Below are positions 22,474-31,537 of a DNA stretch of 64,000 nucleotides, piece after piece. Origin of the DNA: an uncultured Candidatus Saccharibacteria bacterium. GTDB lineage: Bacteria > Patescibacteriota > Saccharimonadia > Saccharimonadales > Saccharimonadaceae. A program made the position numbers and the translations under genes. A model generated the notes under the pieces. That model had not been told where the DNA came from. It saw nothing but the letters and a program-made list of their open reading frames with translations, and searched no databases. The stretch's first letter is position 1; each line of letters opens with the position of its first letter. The stretch spans positions 1-64,000 of the forward strand of contig CALBZW010000018.1 in assembly GCA_937889535.1 (NCBI GenBank). Direction: 5' to 3'.

Positions 22474-23817
22474 ATGGGCTTAAAGTTTTCCGATGCAGTG
22501 AGGCTAAGCTGGAGTAATATCGCACAGCATAAAAAGCGGAGTGTGGGAATTGTCCTGACAATTTCTTTACTTTTTGGTGTAATAATGGGATTTAACTTTA
22601 TTACGTCGGGTATTGAGGAGACTACGATTTCTGCTTCGGCAGGGCAGACTGGCGGAGAAGTCTACATTGAGGTGAGATACGGTAGCTCTAGTGATGATAT
22701 TTTTGATCCAACCTATAATCCAGAAGAAAAGCCAGAAATTGATTTAGATGCAGTTCTAAACGAAGAGGCTGACGAGAAAATTCGCGAACGAGTAGCCCAA
22801 TATGGCGGAGAAGTGGTTGGGTATTATTGGTATTACCAATTAGATTATCCATATCGAGTAATTACGAGGTCCGCAGTTGAACGGTTTATCGATGCAGATT
22901 TATGGGAGAGTGTGCCGGAAGGTAAGGTTCCAGTGATTATGCCGGAAGGGTGGAAACCTCCTCAGAATATGGACAACTTTGAAGAGAGGTTGGGCGATGT
23001 TTTATATCGAGTAGGAAGTATCCCCAGCACCGAAGCCGACAAGCCAACAATTGATGGATTTAATCCATTAAATATAATTTTGGCGCAGCTGGCTAGTGCT
23101 ACTAATGATGATTTTTGGCTAGTGGATGACGGTTCGGGAGAAGTTGAGCGGTTCATTAAGGAGCAGCTAGAGCAGTATCTCTCGGAGGATGGCGGTTGGT
23201 ATAATACGGCACCAGTTCAGAAAAAAGCAGTAGTAAAGTTTGATAATCCGTATAAGGCAATGGCTTTTGCTAATCCAAGCGAGGAGAAGTTTGGAATTAA
23301 AATATACACTGACGATTTTAAGTATAATGCTCAAGATCTTTTTGGTACAACTTTGATGGTGGTGAATTCGTTTAATATGCAAAAAGTGTTGCTTATTGCA
23401 GTGGAGATTTTACTGCTAATTGTGGCAACTTTGGTTGCGGTACTGACCTTTGCACATCTCATCGACCAAGATGCGGCGACGGTGGCATTGTATCGGGCAA
23501 TGGGTGCGAGCACGAGTAATATCTATTTGATTTATTTCTTGTATTTGATTGAGCTATGTTTGCTGGCGGTGGTGGTGGCAATGGTGATTGCTTTTGTGTT
23601 TATTGGGCTGCTGGCTATTACGAGTATAGGAGCATTAGCCGAACGATTACAAGAGTTTTATAATCTAAAATATTTGCCAGAAGTTACGTTATTCAGATTT
23701 AATGGGGCATTCTGGGCGATCATAGTGACAATTATGCTGGTCGCGCCACTGTCGCTACTTCTGACGATGCGTCGTTTCTCAGCGAAGCATATCGCGAAGA
23801 AACTAAAAGAGGATTAA
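22474..23817 (+). CDS. FtsX-like ABC permease, first of pair
   Basis: 447 residues with one N-terminal membrane segment (about 25-45), a large extracytoplasmic domain (about 50-300), then three C-terminal membrane segments (about 308-330, 355-380, 405-430). This is the MacB/FtsX topology. A type-VII-like mechanotransmission role rather than classical import fits the family. The substrate is unknown. The ribosome site AGGAG lies within the end of the ATPase gene. Confidence 0.82.
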   Translation: MGLKFSDAVRLSWSNIAQHKKRSVGIVLTISLLFGVIMGFNFITSGIEETTISASAGQTGGEVYIEVRYGSSSDDIFDPTYNPEEKPEIDLDAVLNEEADEKIRERVAQYGGEVVGYYWYYQLDYPYRVITRSAVERFIDADLWESVPEGKVPVIMPEGWKPPQNMDNFEERLGDVLYRVGSIPSTEADKPTIDGFNPLNIILAQLASATNDDFWLVDDGSGEVERFIKEQLEQYLSEDGGWYNTAPVQKKAVVKFDNPYKAMAFANPSEEKFGIKIYTDDFKYNAQDLFGTTLMVVNSFNMQKVLLIAVEILLLIVATLVAVLTFAHLIDQDAATVALYRAMGASTSNIYLIYFLYLIELCLLAVVVAMVIAFVFIGLLAITSIGALAERLQEFYNLKYLPEVTLFRFNGAFWAIIVTIMLVAPLSLLLTMRRFSAKHIAKKLKED

Positions 23818-23820
23818 GAA

Positions 23821-25188
23821 GTGCGATTAGTGGATTATTTGAGGCTAGGGTTTGCCGGAGTCGAGGCACATAAGAAGCGCGCGTTTACGGTCGTGATTAT
23901 CGTCGGGTTACTGTTTAGTGTGATAACGGCGGGGGTGCTCGTACTACAAGGGCTAGAAGATAGAGTGCTCGGTACAATGTTGGTACCGACCGACGGTAAG
24001 GTGCTGGTCATGAGTATTGTGGACACTGGCGTTTGCGGAGAAGATTGCGATATTGAGGTGGAAGTCAGGGAGATTAAGCAAAATATAGAAAAATATGGCG
24101 GAAGAGTAATTGAAACGGAAATTAGTCGGACGACGGAAGGGATGTTTTATAAGTTGGGGGAGGGGGTGTTTGAGGCTAATACTAGCAATGTAGATAGAAG
24201 TGCGACGGAAGTGGTCGTGCCGTTAGGTATGACGGCGAAACTTGCGGGTATAGAAATGCCAGAAAGAGACGCGGACTTGACGGAGAAGCTGGAAGCGATT
24301 AAAGATGTGCGCGAGAAGGCTTTACATAAAATAGTGGAGAGTAAGGCAGGTGAGAAGTATTATATCGCGGAGATTTTGCCGGACGGAGTATATGCGAGTG
24401 ATTTATCTTTTATAAACATCGGACAGAGCGGTAATCCGCTGGATTTAATCTTGGGGCAGATGAGGGCTGGGGCAAGCCAGAGTTTTATCACGGAGGTGTC
24501 GAAGAAGAAGGCGGAGACGGATGACGGTGATGTAGGGCAGGTCTCAGGATTTGTACCGGCGGAAGATATGGATGCGGAAGATGTGGGGATGGTGTTCGCG
24601 AGATTTCCGGATGTCGAGACGGCTTATAAGTACTATCGGGATAAGGTAAACTATTGCTCGGAAACTGACCGGATATTTAGCATGTGCGGTAAAGATTATA
24701 AGTATCAGGTGATGTCGGCGGTGGGTGACCCGATTATGACTTATGAGAACTTACAAAATATCTGGCTGGTATTCCGGATTGTCGCGGCAGTGCTGGCGGT
24801 AATTGCGGTGATTGTCATGGTTAGTACTTATGGACGATTGATAGGCAAAGATATGAAGATTATCGCGCTGTACCATGCAATGGGAGCAAACAAAGTGCAG
24901 ATTAAATTAGTCTATCTGACTTATCTATTGATGCTGAGCTTGATGGCAGTGGGATTTGCAATAGTACTTGGGTTGGGGCTAGCAGGACTACTAAGCATGG
25001 TAAATATGACGGCGCTGAAGCAGGTGTTTACTTTGGGATTTGGAATGAAAGTAGGCGAAATCTGGCTAGTGGGGTGGAATAATTTATCATGGAGTATGAT
25101 AGGAGTTATCCTAGTCGCGACGGTATTTGCGATTGTGCTTGGGAATGGTAATTTCGAGGCAAAGAAACTGGCGCAAAAGTTGAAATAA
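23821..25188 (+). CDS. FtsX-like ABC permease, second of pair
   Basis: 455 residues starting with GTG at 23821, 3 nt after the stop of the first permease. Same topology as its neighbour: membrane segment at about 20-45, an extracytoplasmic domain that includes cysteines (DTGVCGEDCDIEV and NYCSETDRIFSMCGKDY) which may form disulfides, and three C-terminal membrane segments. The pair with one ATPase probably forms a heterodimeric export or envelope-signalling system. Confidence 0.82.
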   Translation: MRLVDYLRLGFAGVEAHKKRAFTVVIIVGLLFSVITAGVLVLQGLEDRVLGTMLVPTDGKVLVMSIVDTGVCGEDCDIEVEVREIKQNIEKYGGRVIETEISRTTEGMFYKLGEGVFEANTSNVDRSATEVVVPLGMTAKLAGIEMPERDADLTEKLEAIKDVREKALHKIVESKAGEKYYIAEILPDGVYASDLSFINIGQSGNPLDLILGQMRAGASQSFITEVSKKKAETDDGDVGQVSGFVPAEDMDAEDVGMVFARFPDVETAYKYYRDKVNYCSETDRIFSMCGKDYKYQVMSAVGDPIMTYENLQNIWLVFRIVAAVLAVIAVIVMVSTYGRLIGKDMKIIALYHAMGANKVQIKLVYLTYLLMLSLMAVGFAIVLGLGLAGLLSMVNMTALKQVFTLGFGMKVGEIWLVGWNNLSWSMIGVILVATVFAIVLGNGNFEAKKLAQKLK

Positions 25189-25202
25189 TAAATATAGTGC
25201 TG

Positions 25203-26012
25203 TTATTTGTATAGTATGGCGGCAGTCGTAGCTTCAAAAGGCTTTGGGGGGTTATAGAGATTCAGCGCGAGGACGCGGGCGGCGAGTTGGCCGCTCCAGA
25301 GCCCGATCGGGCTGTATTCAGTATCGACTAAGTGCGTCGTAGAGATGTTTCCGCCGTGGGCGACGATGATATTATCTTGGTGAAATGTCAGTAAAGTAAC
25401 TGGGTAGGTCAAAGTGAACTTGTGTAAAGTTTCTAATACCGGCAATAACGGTTGTGAGAGTAAAATCATGCGCGGGTAGTAGATGCTACGGAAGAGTTTT
25501 TGGAGTTGGAGCATGGAAGCGACGACGAAAGTCTGGGGGCGGAGGAGCCAATTTGCACCTTCGGGGGCAAGTAAATCGACACTATCGCGGGCGATGACCA
25601 AGGGGTTAGTGGATTTTGGGTCGATCATGCCGCTAAGTGCGATGGCGGTTTCGGAATTACGTGATAAGTCTCCGGCAAGTAGTACGCCGTCGCTGCTTTC
25701 GAAAGCGGATTTTAGTAAGGCGGATTTCGCGAACGAGCCGCTGGTAGTGGAAATTGCGAATTCGACTCCGGGGAGATTTGGTAATTTGCCGCGGAGAGCA
25801 TCGGGGAGGATAGTTGTGAGATTTGAAAATGGAAAATTTTGATTCATGAATTCAGAAAGTCGTACGACGCTCGAAAAGCCCTGGGCATTACCGCCAACGA
25901 CGGCGACGCGGCCGGTTTTACGCTCGGGGATATTCCAAGCGAGATCGGGGTAAAGCGGCTGAGATTGCTTCTGCCAATAAGATAAGTCGGAATTGATCTT
26001 TGCGAAAGCCAT
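25203..26012 (-). CDS. ribokinase-fold protein, possibly degenerate NAD(P)H-hydrate dehydratase-like
   Basis: 269 residues. The opening PERKTGRVAVVGGNAQGFSS and the later ESSDGVLLAGDLSRNSETAIAL resemble the C-terminal domain of YjeF/NnrD proteins (ADP-dependent NAD(P)H-hydrate dehydratase), which have VLVIGGS and a GPGL-type strand at these places. The usual GTGD-type catalytic motif near the end is not present (SPIGLWSGQLAARVLAL sits in that place). The enzyme may be inactive or have another substrate. It lies in an operon-like row downstream of exoA. Confidence 0.45.
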   Translation of the reverse strand: MAFAKINSDLSYWQKQSQPLYPDLAWNIPERKTGRVAVVGGNAQGFSSVVRLSEFMNQNFPFSNLTTILPDALRGKLPNLPGVEFAISTTSGSFAKSALLKSAFESSDGVLLAGDLSRNSETAIALSGMIDPKSTNPLVIARDSVDLLAPEGANWLLRPQTFVVASMLQLQKLFRSIYYPRMILLSQPLLPVLETLHKFTLTYPVTLLTFHQDNIIVAHGGNISTTHLVDTEYSPIGLWSGQLAARVLALNLYNPPKPFEATTAAILYK

Positions 26013-26019
26013 AACATAT

Positions 26020-26038
26020 TGTTGTAAAAATTACAACA
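26020..26038. repeat. 19-bp palindrome, copy 1
   Basis: TGTTGTAAAAATTACAACA, a perfect palindrome around a central A. It lies across the 3' end of exoA, just upstream of the start of the next gene. An identical copy is at 47716-47734 in the rplJ leader. Confidence 0.7.
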
Positions 26039-26882
26039 CTTTCCCTTTGGTTGTTTGTTGCATGGTGGCTTGTGGCGTCTGGACGCTAAAGTCTAGTTCA
26101 ATCGAAATCGGACAGTGGTCGGAACCCATAATGTGTTCGTGAATTTCGGCGGATTTAAGGTATGGTAGGAGGCTAGGCGAAATAAAGAAATAATCAATCC
26201 GCCAGCCAATATTGCGCTCGCGGCACTTTGACCAGTGTGACCACCAAGTGTAACGCTGGACACTGGGATAGAAATAGCGAAAAGTATCAATGAAGCCGGC
26301 GGAAAGTAAATTTTTAATTCCCTGGCGTTCTTCGTCGGTGAAGCCGGCGCTACGTTCATTGTCTTTTGGTCGAGCAAGATCTAGCGGGGTGTGGGCGGCA
26401 TTAAAATCGCCGCAAACGATGACGGGTTTTGTTTGTTCAAGGTTTTTCAGAAAACGCAAGAAGGCAGGATCCCAAAGGTCCTCGCGGAGTTTGAGACGCG
26501 AGAGGTCGCGCTTGCTATTTGGTGTGTAGACATTGACGAGATAAAACGGCTGGAACTCGGCAACTTCAATGCGTCCTTCGTTTAGCGGGCTACCATATTT
26601 GTCGTCTTGCCAGTTGTAACTAATCGTGAGGTCTTCGGAGAAATTGTTGTAGACGTTCTGGGGCTGGAGCTTGGTGAAAATTGCGGTGCCAGAATATCCG
26701 GGGCGTTCGGCGCTATTCCAAAGCTCAAGATATTCGGGAAAATCAATTTCAGCTTGGCCGGGTTTGGCTTTGGTCTCTTGGATGCAGAGAATATCGGGTT
26801 GCTCGCTATTAATAAAACTTTCGAGTGCACCTTTTTTTACTACGGAGCGGAGACCGTTGACATTCCAAGAGTAAATCTTCAT
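26031..26882 (-). CDS. exoA: exodeoxyribonuclease III (AP endonuclease)
   Basis: 283 residues from the ATG at 26882. Cleaves DNA at abasic sites and degrades 3' ends in base excision repair. Family motifs: MKIYSWNVNGLRSVVKKG, IQETKAKPGQ (metal-binding Glu), VCGDFNAAHTPLDLARP (Asp and Asn of the active site), WRIDYFFIS and GSDHCPISIEL (catalytic His). The ORF extends 7 codons upstream, but TATAAT ends 7 nt before this ATG, so the shorter, leaderless start is preferred. Confidence 0.93.
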   Translation of the reverse strand: MKIYSWNVNGLRSVVKKGALESFINSEQPDILCIQETKAKPGQAEIDFPEYLELWNSAERPGYSGTAIFTKLQPQNVYNNFSEDLTISYNWQDDKYGSPLNEGRIEVAEFQPFYLVNVYTPNSKRDLSRLKLREDLWDPAFLRFLKNLEQTKPVIVCGDFNAAHTPLDLARPKDNERSAGFTDEERQGIKNLLSAGFIDTFRYFYPSVQRYTWWSHWSKCRERNIGWRIDYFFISPSLLPYLKSAEIHEHIMGSDHCPISIELDFSVQTPQATMQQTTKGKVL

Positions 26883-26901
26883 ATTTATGATTATAACATA
26901 C

Positions 26902-26933
26902 AAAAAGAGGCCCCGATAGCTGTGCGATCGGGG
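26902..26933 (-). terminator. terminator of the 126-aa gene
   Basis: CCCCGAT/ATCGGGG with a 9-nt loop on the minus strand, then CCTCTTTTTG. It lies 40 nt after the stop of the gene at 26974-27354 and just upstream of the exoA promoter. Confidence 0.8.
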
Positions 26934-26973
26934 CGCGAGTCAGTTCAGAAGATGGCGCAGTGTTGAGGGCGAT

Positions 26974-27354
26974 TTAAGCGGCTGAGCGTCGCTCGAATTC
27001 ATCGCGGATGCGGGTAATTAAGCCGTCGTAGTCCGAAAGTATGATGTCATACTTTGTCTTAAGCAAATAGCTTAAGACATTTTCGGGCAGCTTAGTGGCA
27101 GGAGTAACGCTGCGGCCGCATTCGATGCGTAACAATTCAAGCGCCGGGAAGTCGAGTTGGATTTCGCCGGTATTGCATTCGTCCAGGATCTCCTCAAGGA
27201 GTTCAACTTCGTGTGTGTTGGTATAGCGGCGGCCGATTAACTCCTCAAAAGTGCGTGAAGTGACTTCCGGATCGCCGCACTTCGTCCAGGTGCTGGCCAA
27301 CTTCTCTTTTGACATGTTATTAAAGTCCTTTAGGAATAATGTATTCATATACAT
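26974..27354 (-). CDS. hypothetical protein, 126 aa
   Basis: Start taken at the ATG at 27354 (MYMNTLFLKDFNN), because an AAAGGGGG ribosome site lies directly upstream (a second ATG 6 nt downstream fits the spacing as well). The longer ORF from 27429 would begin before the transcription start. A helical, charged soluble protein; residues EVELLEEILDECNTGEIQLDFPALELLRIECG suggest a compact helical bundle. No family is recognised. It has a consensus promoter (TTGACA-17-TACAAT) and a leader, in contrast to its neighbours. Possibly acquired. Confidence 0.65.
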   Translation of the reverse strand: MYMNTLFLKDFNNMSKEKLASTWTKCGDPEVTSRTFEELIGRRYTNTHEVELLEEILDECNTGEIQLDFPALELLRIECGRSVTPATKLPENVLSYLLKTKYDIILSDYDGLITRIRDEFERRSAA

Positions 27355-27400
27355 ATCCCCCTTTCCTAATATTTTAGTTTCGGGCAATGCCCATACTTCT

Positions 27401-27429
27401 ATTGTAGCACAGATTTCATTTTTTGTCAA
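27401..27429 (-). promoter_or_regulatory. consensus promoter of the 126-aa gene
   Basis: TTGACA, 17 nt, TACAAT with TGTGC before the -10 box and AGAAG after it. The leader of about 45 nt contains GGGCATTGCCC, a small inverted repeat. Confidence 0.8.
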
Positions 27430-27441
27430 GTATTTTAGCGC

Positions 27442-27870
27442 CTAGACGGCTTGTTGGCGTTTGAGACTGCGATCAATGTCGCGTTTTTTGATAGTTTCGC
27501 GTTTGTCGTATTTTTTCTTACTTTTGCCGGTAGCAACGACGAGTTTAATATAGCGGCCGCCAGCGAGGAGGCGTACTGGAACGAGCTGGAAGCCATCCTG
27601 CTTGGCGCGGGCAAGTTGATTGATTTGTTTACGAGTGGCTAAGAGTTTAATGTTGCGCTCAGTGTCGGCGCCGAGAGTGAGATTATTGAGCCAGAGTTCG
27701 TCGCCTCTCAGTGTGACGAAAGAGCCCTTGAGCTGGACATGGTGATCGCGAATCAGCCGAACTTCGGCGCCACTAAGGACCATGCCGCAGTTAAGCTCAT
27801 CCCCAAGCTGGTAATCAAAACGGGCGCGGCGATTGATGGTAATACTATCAGGAGTTTTGGACTTCTTCAT
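27442..27870 (-). CDS. smpB: SsrA-binding protein SmpB
   Basis: 142 residues; binds tmRNA and carries it to stalled ribosomes in trans-translation. Core motifs: INRRARFDYQLGDELNCGMVLSGAEVRLIRDHHVQLKGSFV, LWLNNL, and the C-terminal basic tail (KKKYDKRETIKKRDIDRSLKRQ), which enters the mRNA channel. TATAAT ends 7 nt before the ATG, so the mRNA is probably leaderless. It is divergent from the glycosyltransferase at 27928. No tmRNA gene was seen in the window. Confidence 0.93.
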   Translation of the reverse strand: MKKSKTPDSITINRRARFDYQLGDELNCGMVLSGAEVRLIRDHHVQLKGSFVTLRGDELWLNNLTLGADTERNIKLLATRKQINQLARAKQDGFQLVPVRLLAGGRYIKLVVATGKSKKKYDKRETIKKRDIDRSLKRQQAV

Positions 27871-27927
27871 AGATATAATTATAACACATTATAGTGGTGG
27901 CTCTCGAGATATGGTATAATTAGGAGG

Positions 27928-29214
27928 ATGAAAATTGCAATTACTTCGGATTTGTATTACCCTATGACGAATGGGGTGGCGGTATTTGCACATAATTTAG
28001 CTAAAGGTTTGGCTCAGCAAGGGCATGAAGTCTTGGTGATTTGTCCGAGCTTTAAGGGTAAGCCGTATCGGGTGAAGCGGGATGGGGTGACGACGGTGTA
28101 TTTACGTTCGATTCGGTTTCCGTTTTATCCGGATCAGATTAACGAAGTGCCGAACGGTAAGGAGTTCCTAGGGATGCCGCTGCCGCGGTTGGCATATCGT
28201 TATGGACTGTGGATTACGGTCGATCCGTATCAGGCCCTGAAAAAGACGCTGAATAAATTTCATCCGGACGTGATTCATTTGCAGACGGCGGAAATGGTGG
28301 CGATTGCGACGCGGCGCTATGCGAAGAAATATGATGTACCGCTAGTAAGTACTGGTCATGCTTATCCAGATAATATCACGAGTCAGCTAAGAGTTCTGAA
28401 GCCGCTGAAGCGCCCGTTAGATGCAGTATTGCGGACGTATATGGCGAGCTTTTTGAAGCATTCGGAATATGCGACGATGCCGACGGAGATGGCAATTGAT
28501 GATTTGGTGCCGAAGAAACGTAAACGGTTCAATGTGACGGTGGAGCCGTTGTCGAATGGGGTAGATTTGTCGAAGTTTGGCCCGAAGAAGGCGCCGGCGA
28601 AGATTTATAAGAAGTATCATTTACCAAAAAATAAGCCGATTGTATTGTATGTGGGGCGAGTTGATCCGGAGAAAAGTATTGGCAATGTGGTGACGGCGTT
28701 TGCGGGTGTACTGGAAAAAGTGCCGGAGGCGGTATTGGCAATCGTGGGAGACGGAACGGATCGGCGGCATTTGCAGGATTTGGCGGAGGCGCTGGGGATT
28801 GAGAAGCCGGTGAAGTTCTTGGGGCGGATTATGCCGCCGGATGTAATGGAGATTTATCGGACGGCGAGTTTGTTCGTGACGGCGAGCGAGACTGAGACGC
28901 AAGGCATTGTCCTGATCGAGGCGGCGGCGACAGGATTACCGATCGTAGCGGTTGATGCAGGGGCGGTGCGCGAACTATGCCAGAATCGGAAAAATGGGAT
29001 TTTGTGTTACCCGGGGGACGTGAATGCGATTTCGCAGGCGGTTGTGAAGCTGCTGCGACACGATGATTTGCGGGAAAAATATGGTAAATATAGCCTGGAG
29101 GTAGCGAAGAAGCATGATTTGAATCATACGCTGAAGCGGTTTGAAGAGATTTATGAAGAGGCGATCGTACTTAAGGGGCGGAAAGTGCCGCGGAAAAAGT
29201 GGTGGCGGAGGTAG
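27928..29214 (+). CDS. glycosyltransferase family 4
   Basis: 428 residues. N-terminal GT-B domain (MKIAITSDLYYPMTNGVAVFAHNLAKGL, then HLQTAEMVAIATRRYAKKY) and C-terminal donor domain with VLYVGRVDPEKSIGNVV at about residue 235 and the E-x7-E site SETETQGIVLIEAAATGLPIVAVDAG at about residues 320-345. Similar to 1,2-diacylglycerol 3-glucosyltransferases (UgtP/DGT-like) that make membrane glycolipids; the exact acceptor is not known. TATAAT ends 7 nt before the ATG. Confidence 0.88.
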   Translation: MKIAITSDLYYPMTNGVAVFAHNLAKGLAQQGHEVLVICPSFKGKPYRVKRDGVTTVYLRSIRFPFYPDQINEVPNGKEFLGMPLPRLAYRYGLWITVDPYQALKKTLNKFHPDVIHLQTAEMVAIATRRYAKKYDVPLVSTGHAYPDNITSQLRVLKPLKRPLDAVLRTYMASFLKHSEYATMPTEMAIDDLVPKKRKRFNVTVEPLSNGVDLSKFGPKKAPAKIYKKYHLPKNKPIVLYVGRVDPEKSIGNVVTAFAGVLEKVPEAVLAIVGDGTDRRHLQDLAEALGIEKPVKFLGRIMPPDVMEIYRTASLFVTASETETQGIVLIEAAATGLPIVAVDAGAVRELCQNRKNGILCYPGDVNAISQAVVKLLRHDDLREKYGKYSLEVAKKHDLNHTLKRFEEIYEEAIVLKGRKVPRKKWWRR

Positions 29215-29237
29215 CTACTAGCTGTCGCGACGTGTCT

Positions 29238-30029
29238 TTAGCTGTTAATAGTTTTTAGGATTAGTTGAGCGGTCTCGTGTGGTTTTTCGTAATTATGTAA
29301 ATGTCCGGAGTCTGGAATAAGCTCTAGTGATGCATTGTACCTTTTTGTTAATTCCCTGGTTATTTTCTGGCTAATTAGGCGATCTTTTTCGCCAGCAATC
29401 ATAATAATATCTTTTTGTAGACCGTCGAGAAAATCGGCGACGGAGTGGCCGGTCGAGAACTTCATGGCGCCAGTAAGCTCGGACTTGCTGGGTGGCTGGT
29501 CGCTACTGCAGTGATGCGTAATTTCTATAGTTTCTCGAAAGAGTTTTTTATCATGTGGGATAAACAAAAACTTGGTCGTCACATAATCAACGATTCTCGG
29601 CGGGAGATAATTGGCGAGCGGCGAGATTCTAGCGATTATGCGCGCTGGTTTGGCAGAAATTGGTGAAAGTAAGACCAATTTTTGGTTCACGAGCTCAGGG
29701 TAGCGCTGCGCTGTAGCGGCGACAACGATTGAGCCCATGGAATGTCCAATGAGAATTGGGCGTACGAGATGCTGGTCTTGGATGTAACCGCGGAGGTATC
29801 GAGCGTAGGCCTTGGGCGAGTAATCGGAAGCTATCGGAAACTTTGCGCCAGCAAAAGGCGGTAAGGCTGGAGTATGAACTTCGAATTCAGCTCGACGTAA
29901 GTCATCCGCGATAGCCCCCAGCCCCAATGGTGACCCACGAAAGCCATGCACTAGAACTAAGGCTGGTTTTTGGGTAGATTCAAGGATTTTTGCCGGTTTA
30001 GGCGGCATCGGAGAATTCTGCTTTTTCAT
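29238..30029 (-). CDS. alpha/beta-hydrolase
   Basis: 263 residues. LVLVHGFRGSPLGLGAIADDL gives the oxyanion-hole strand, GHSMGS at about residue 94 is the nucleophile elbow, and SGHLHNYEKP near residue 245 supplies the catalytic His. An esterase or monoacylglycerol-lipase-like activity is likely; the substrate is unknown. Its first 32 nt overlap the glutaredoxin gene, or it may start at the ATG at 30008 (MPPKPAKIL). Confidence 0.82.
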   Translation of the reverse strand: MKKQNSPMPPKPAKILESTQKPALVLVHGFRGSPLGLGAIADDLRRAEFEVHTPALPPFAGAKFPIASDYSPKAYARYLRGYIQDQHLVRPILIGHSMGSIVVAATAQRYPELVNQKLVLLSPISAKPARIIARISPLANYLPPRIVDYVTTKFLFIPHDKKLFRETIEITHHCSSDQPPSKSELTGAMKFSTGHSVADFLDGLQKDIIMIAGEKDRLISQKITRELTKRYNASLELIPDSGHLHNYEKPHETAQLILKTINS

Positions 30030-30234
30030 CGTCAGCTAGAGCTTGAAGGGCTTTTTTGAGCGCGGGGCGGTCGAATCCGACAATGCGCTCGCCATTGATT
30101 TCGGTGACGGGTACAGCTTGGATGTCTGGCATGCTCGATGCGTCAACCTCTTCATACTTGACGCCTTGTTGATCGAGCCAATCCATAAGTGCATGGCAGT
30201 ATGGACAAATTTGTGTAGTGTAAACTTTAATCAT
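29998..30234 (-). CDS. glutaredoxin
   Basis: 78 residues with the active site CPYC (residues 10-13), followed by HALMDWLDQQGVKYEEVDASS and the cis-Pro strand VPVTEINGERIVGFDR. Reduces disulfides, or acts as a NrdH-like electron donor for ribonucleotide reductase. TATAAT ends 6 nt before the ATG (leaderless). It overlaps the hydrolase gene by up to 32 nt. Confidence 0.88.
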   Translation of the reverse strand: MIKVYTTQICPYCHALMDWLDQQGVKYEEVDASSMPDIQAVPVTEINGERIVGFDRPALKKALQALADDEKAEFSDAA

Positions 30235-30254
30235 ATATTCATTATAGCACGGTT

Positions 30255-31448
30255 TTATGGATTATGCTTTTTGGCGGCGTCGAGCTGCGGGTCGCGGCTG
30301 TGGTTGGCGTCATCGTAAGTTAATTCGACTTCAATATCCGGTTTAATTCCTTCGCCGTTAATGCTATTACCCTTCGGGGTGTACCAGCGGGCGGTAGTAA
30401 CTTTCAGTAGCGTATTTTCTGGCAAATCGAGCAAAGTTTGTACGACGCCTTTGCCATAGCTTGTTTCGCCGAGAACCGTAGCCTTACCGTAATCTTTTAG
30501 AGCACCGGCGACGATTTCTGAGGCGCTGGCGGTGCTGCCATTAATCAATACGACGGTTGGCATGTCGCTGAGTTTAGCCTGTCCGCGGTTGGCGCGAGTG
30601 GTTTCGTCGGCGAGATTGTTGCTCTTTTGAATTAGCACTGGCTCCCCGTCAATCCATAGCGATAACAGGTCTTTTGCCGCTGAAACGTAGCCGCCGCCGT
30701 TGTTTCGGAGGTCGAGAATGACTTTCTTAACTCCTTTTTCTTCAAATTCATTCTTTACGATATTTTGGACCAAAGTGCCGGTGTCATTATCGAAACGCGT
30801 AACCGTAATAATTGCAGTCGATCCGTCATAAGTTACATAAGCTGAGACGTTATTAATAGTTTCGCGAGTAAGTTCAAAGCTCTTCTCTTCGCCATCACGG
30901 GCAACAGTAAGCTTTACCTTGGTTCCAGCGGCGCCACGGAGTTTCTGGGAAATTTCGTCAGTGGTTTTGTCATAGACTTCTTCGTCGTCGATCTTATAAA
31001 TAATATCGCCCGCTTTAACTCCGGCTTTTCCGGCGGGGTTATCAGGCAAGGTTCGAATCACGCGGACGTAACCGTCACGCAGCCCCATTTCGATGCCGAT
31101 GCCAGCACCAACGTCGCCATGCAACGCTGCTTCATAGGCTTCAGCCTCTTCAGCGGTCATGTACTCGGTATAGACGTCGCCGACGGCAGCGACTAGGCCT
31201 TTCTTTGCGCCTTCGATGATAGCGTCTTTGTCGATTTCGCCGTCATAGTTACTAACGAGCATACTGTAAACATCATCAAGTTCGGACCAATCGTTTTTGA
31301 TACTAGTGCGGACGCCGAGATAAGGTAGGAATTTTGGAGCAAGATTGTTCCAGTTCATGCCGAGGAAAAATCCTACGATTAAGGTCGCTACGCCAGCGAT
31401 AATTGTTCCCCCGAGACTGACTTGTCGTTCTTCCCATTTCTTTGCCAT
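30255..31448 (-). CDS. ctpA: S41-family C-terminal processing protease
   Basis: 397 residues from the ATG at 31448 (MAKKWEERQVSLG); the ORF runs on to 31478, but TACAAT ends 6 nt before this ATG. A membrane anchor at about residues 14-35, a PDZ domain at about 105-190 (GIGIEMGLRDGYVRVIRTLPDNPAGKAGVKAGDIIYKID), then the protease domain with the catalytic Ser in GSTASASEIVAGALKDYG and the Lys in TSYGKGVVQT. It probably processes envelope proteins. It lies after the CHAP hydrolase in the cell-separation block. Confidence 0.9.
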   Translation of the reverse strand: MAKKWEERQVSLGGTIIAGVATLIVGFFLGMNWNNLAPKFLPYLGVRTSIKNDWSELDDVYSMLVSNYDGEIDKDAIIEGAKKGLVAAVGDVYTEYMTAEEAEAYEAALHGDVGAGIGIEMGLRDGYVRVIRTLPDNPAGKAGVKAGDIIYKIDDEEVYDKTTDEISQKLRGAAGTKVKLTVARDGEEKSFELTRETINNVSAYVTYDGSTAIITVTRFDNDTGTLVQNIVKNEFEEKGVKKVILDLRNNGGGYVSAAKDLLSLWIDGEPVLIQKSNNLADETTRANRGQAKLSDMPTVVLINGSTASASEIVAGALKDYGKATVLGETSYGKGVVQTLLDLPENTLLKVTTARWYTPKGNSINGEGIKPDIEVELTYDDANHSRDPQLDAAKKHNP

Positions 31449-31494
31449 AAAACTATTGTAGCACAAGATAACGTGCAAAAGTGGACTTTATCTA

Positions 31495-31523
31495 TTGACT
31501 TTTTGGACTATCTGTGGTATAAT
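31495..31523 (+). promoter_or_regulatory. orphan plus-strand promoter
   Basis: TTGACT, 17 nt, TATAAT with TGTGG before and GAGAAG after the -10 box. No plus-strand gene follows. Transcription would run antisense into the 3' end of the CHAP hydrolase gene. Confidence 0.6.
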
Positions 31524-31537
31524 GAGAAGATAGGCTA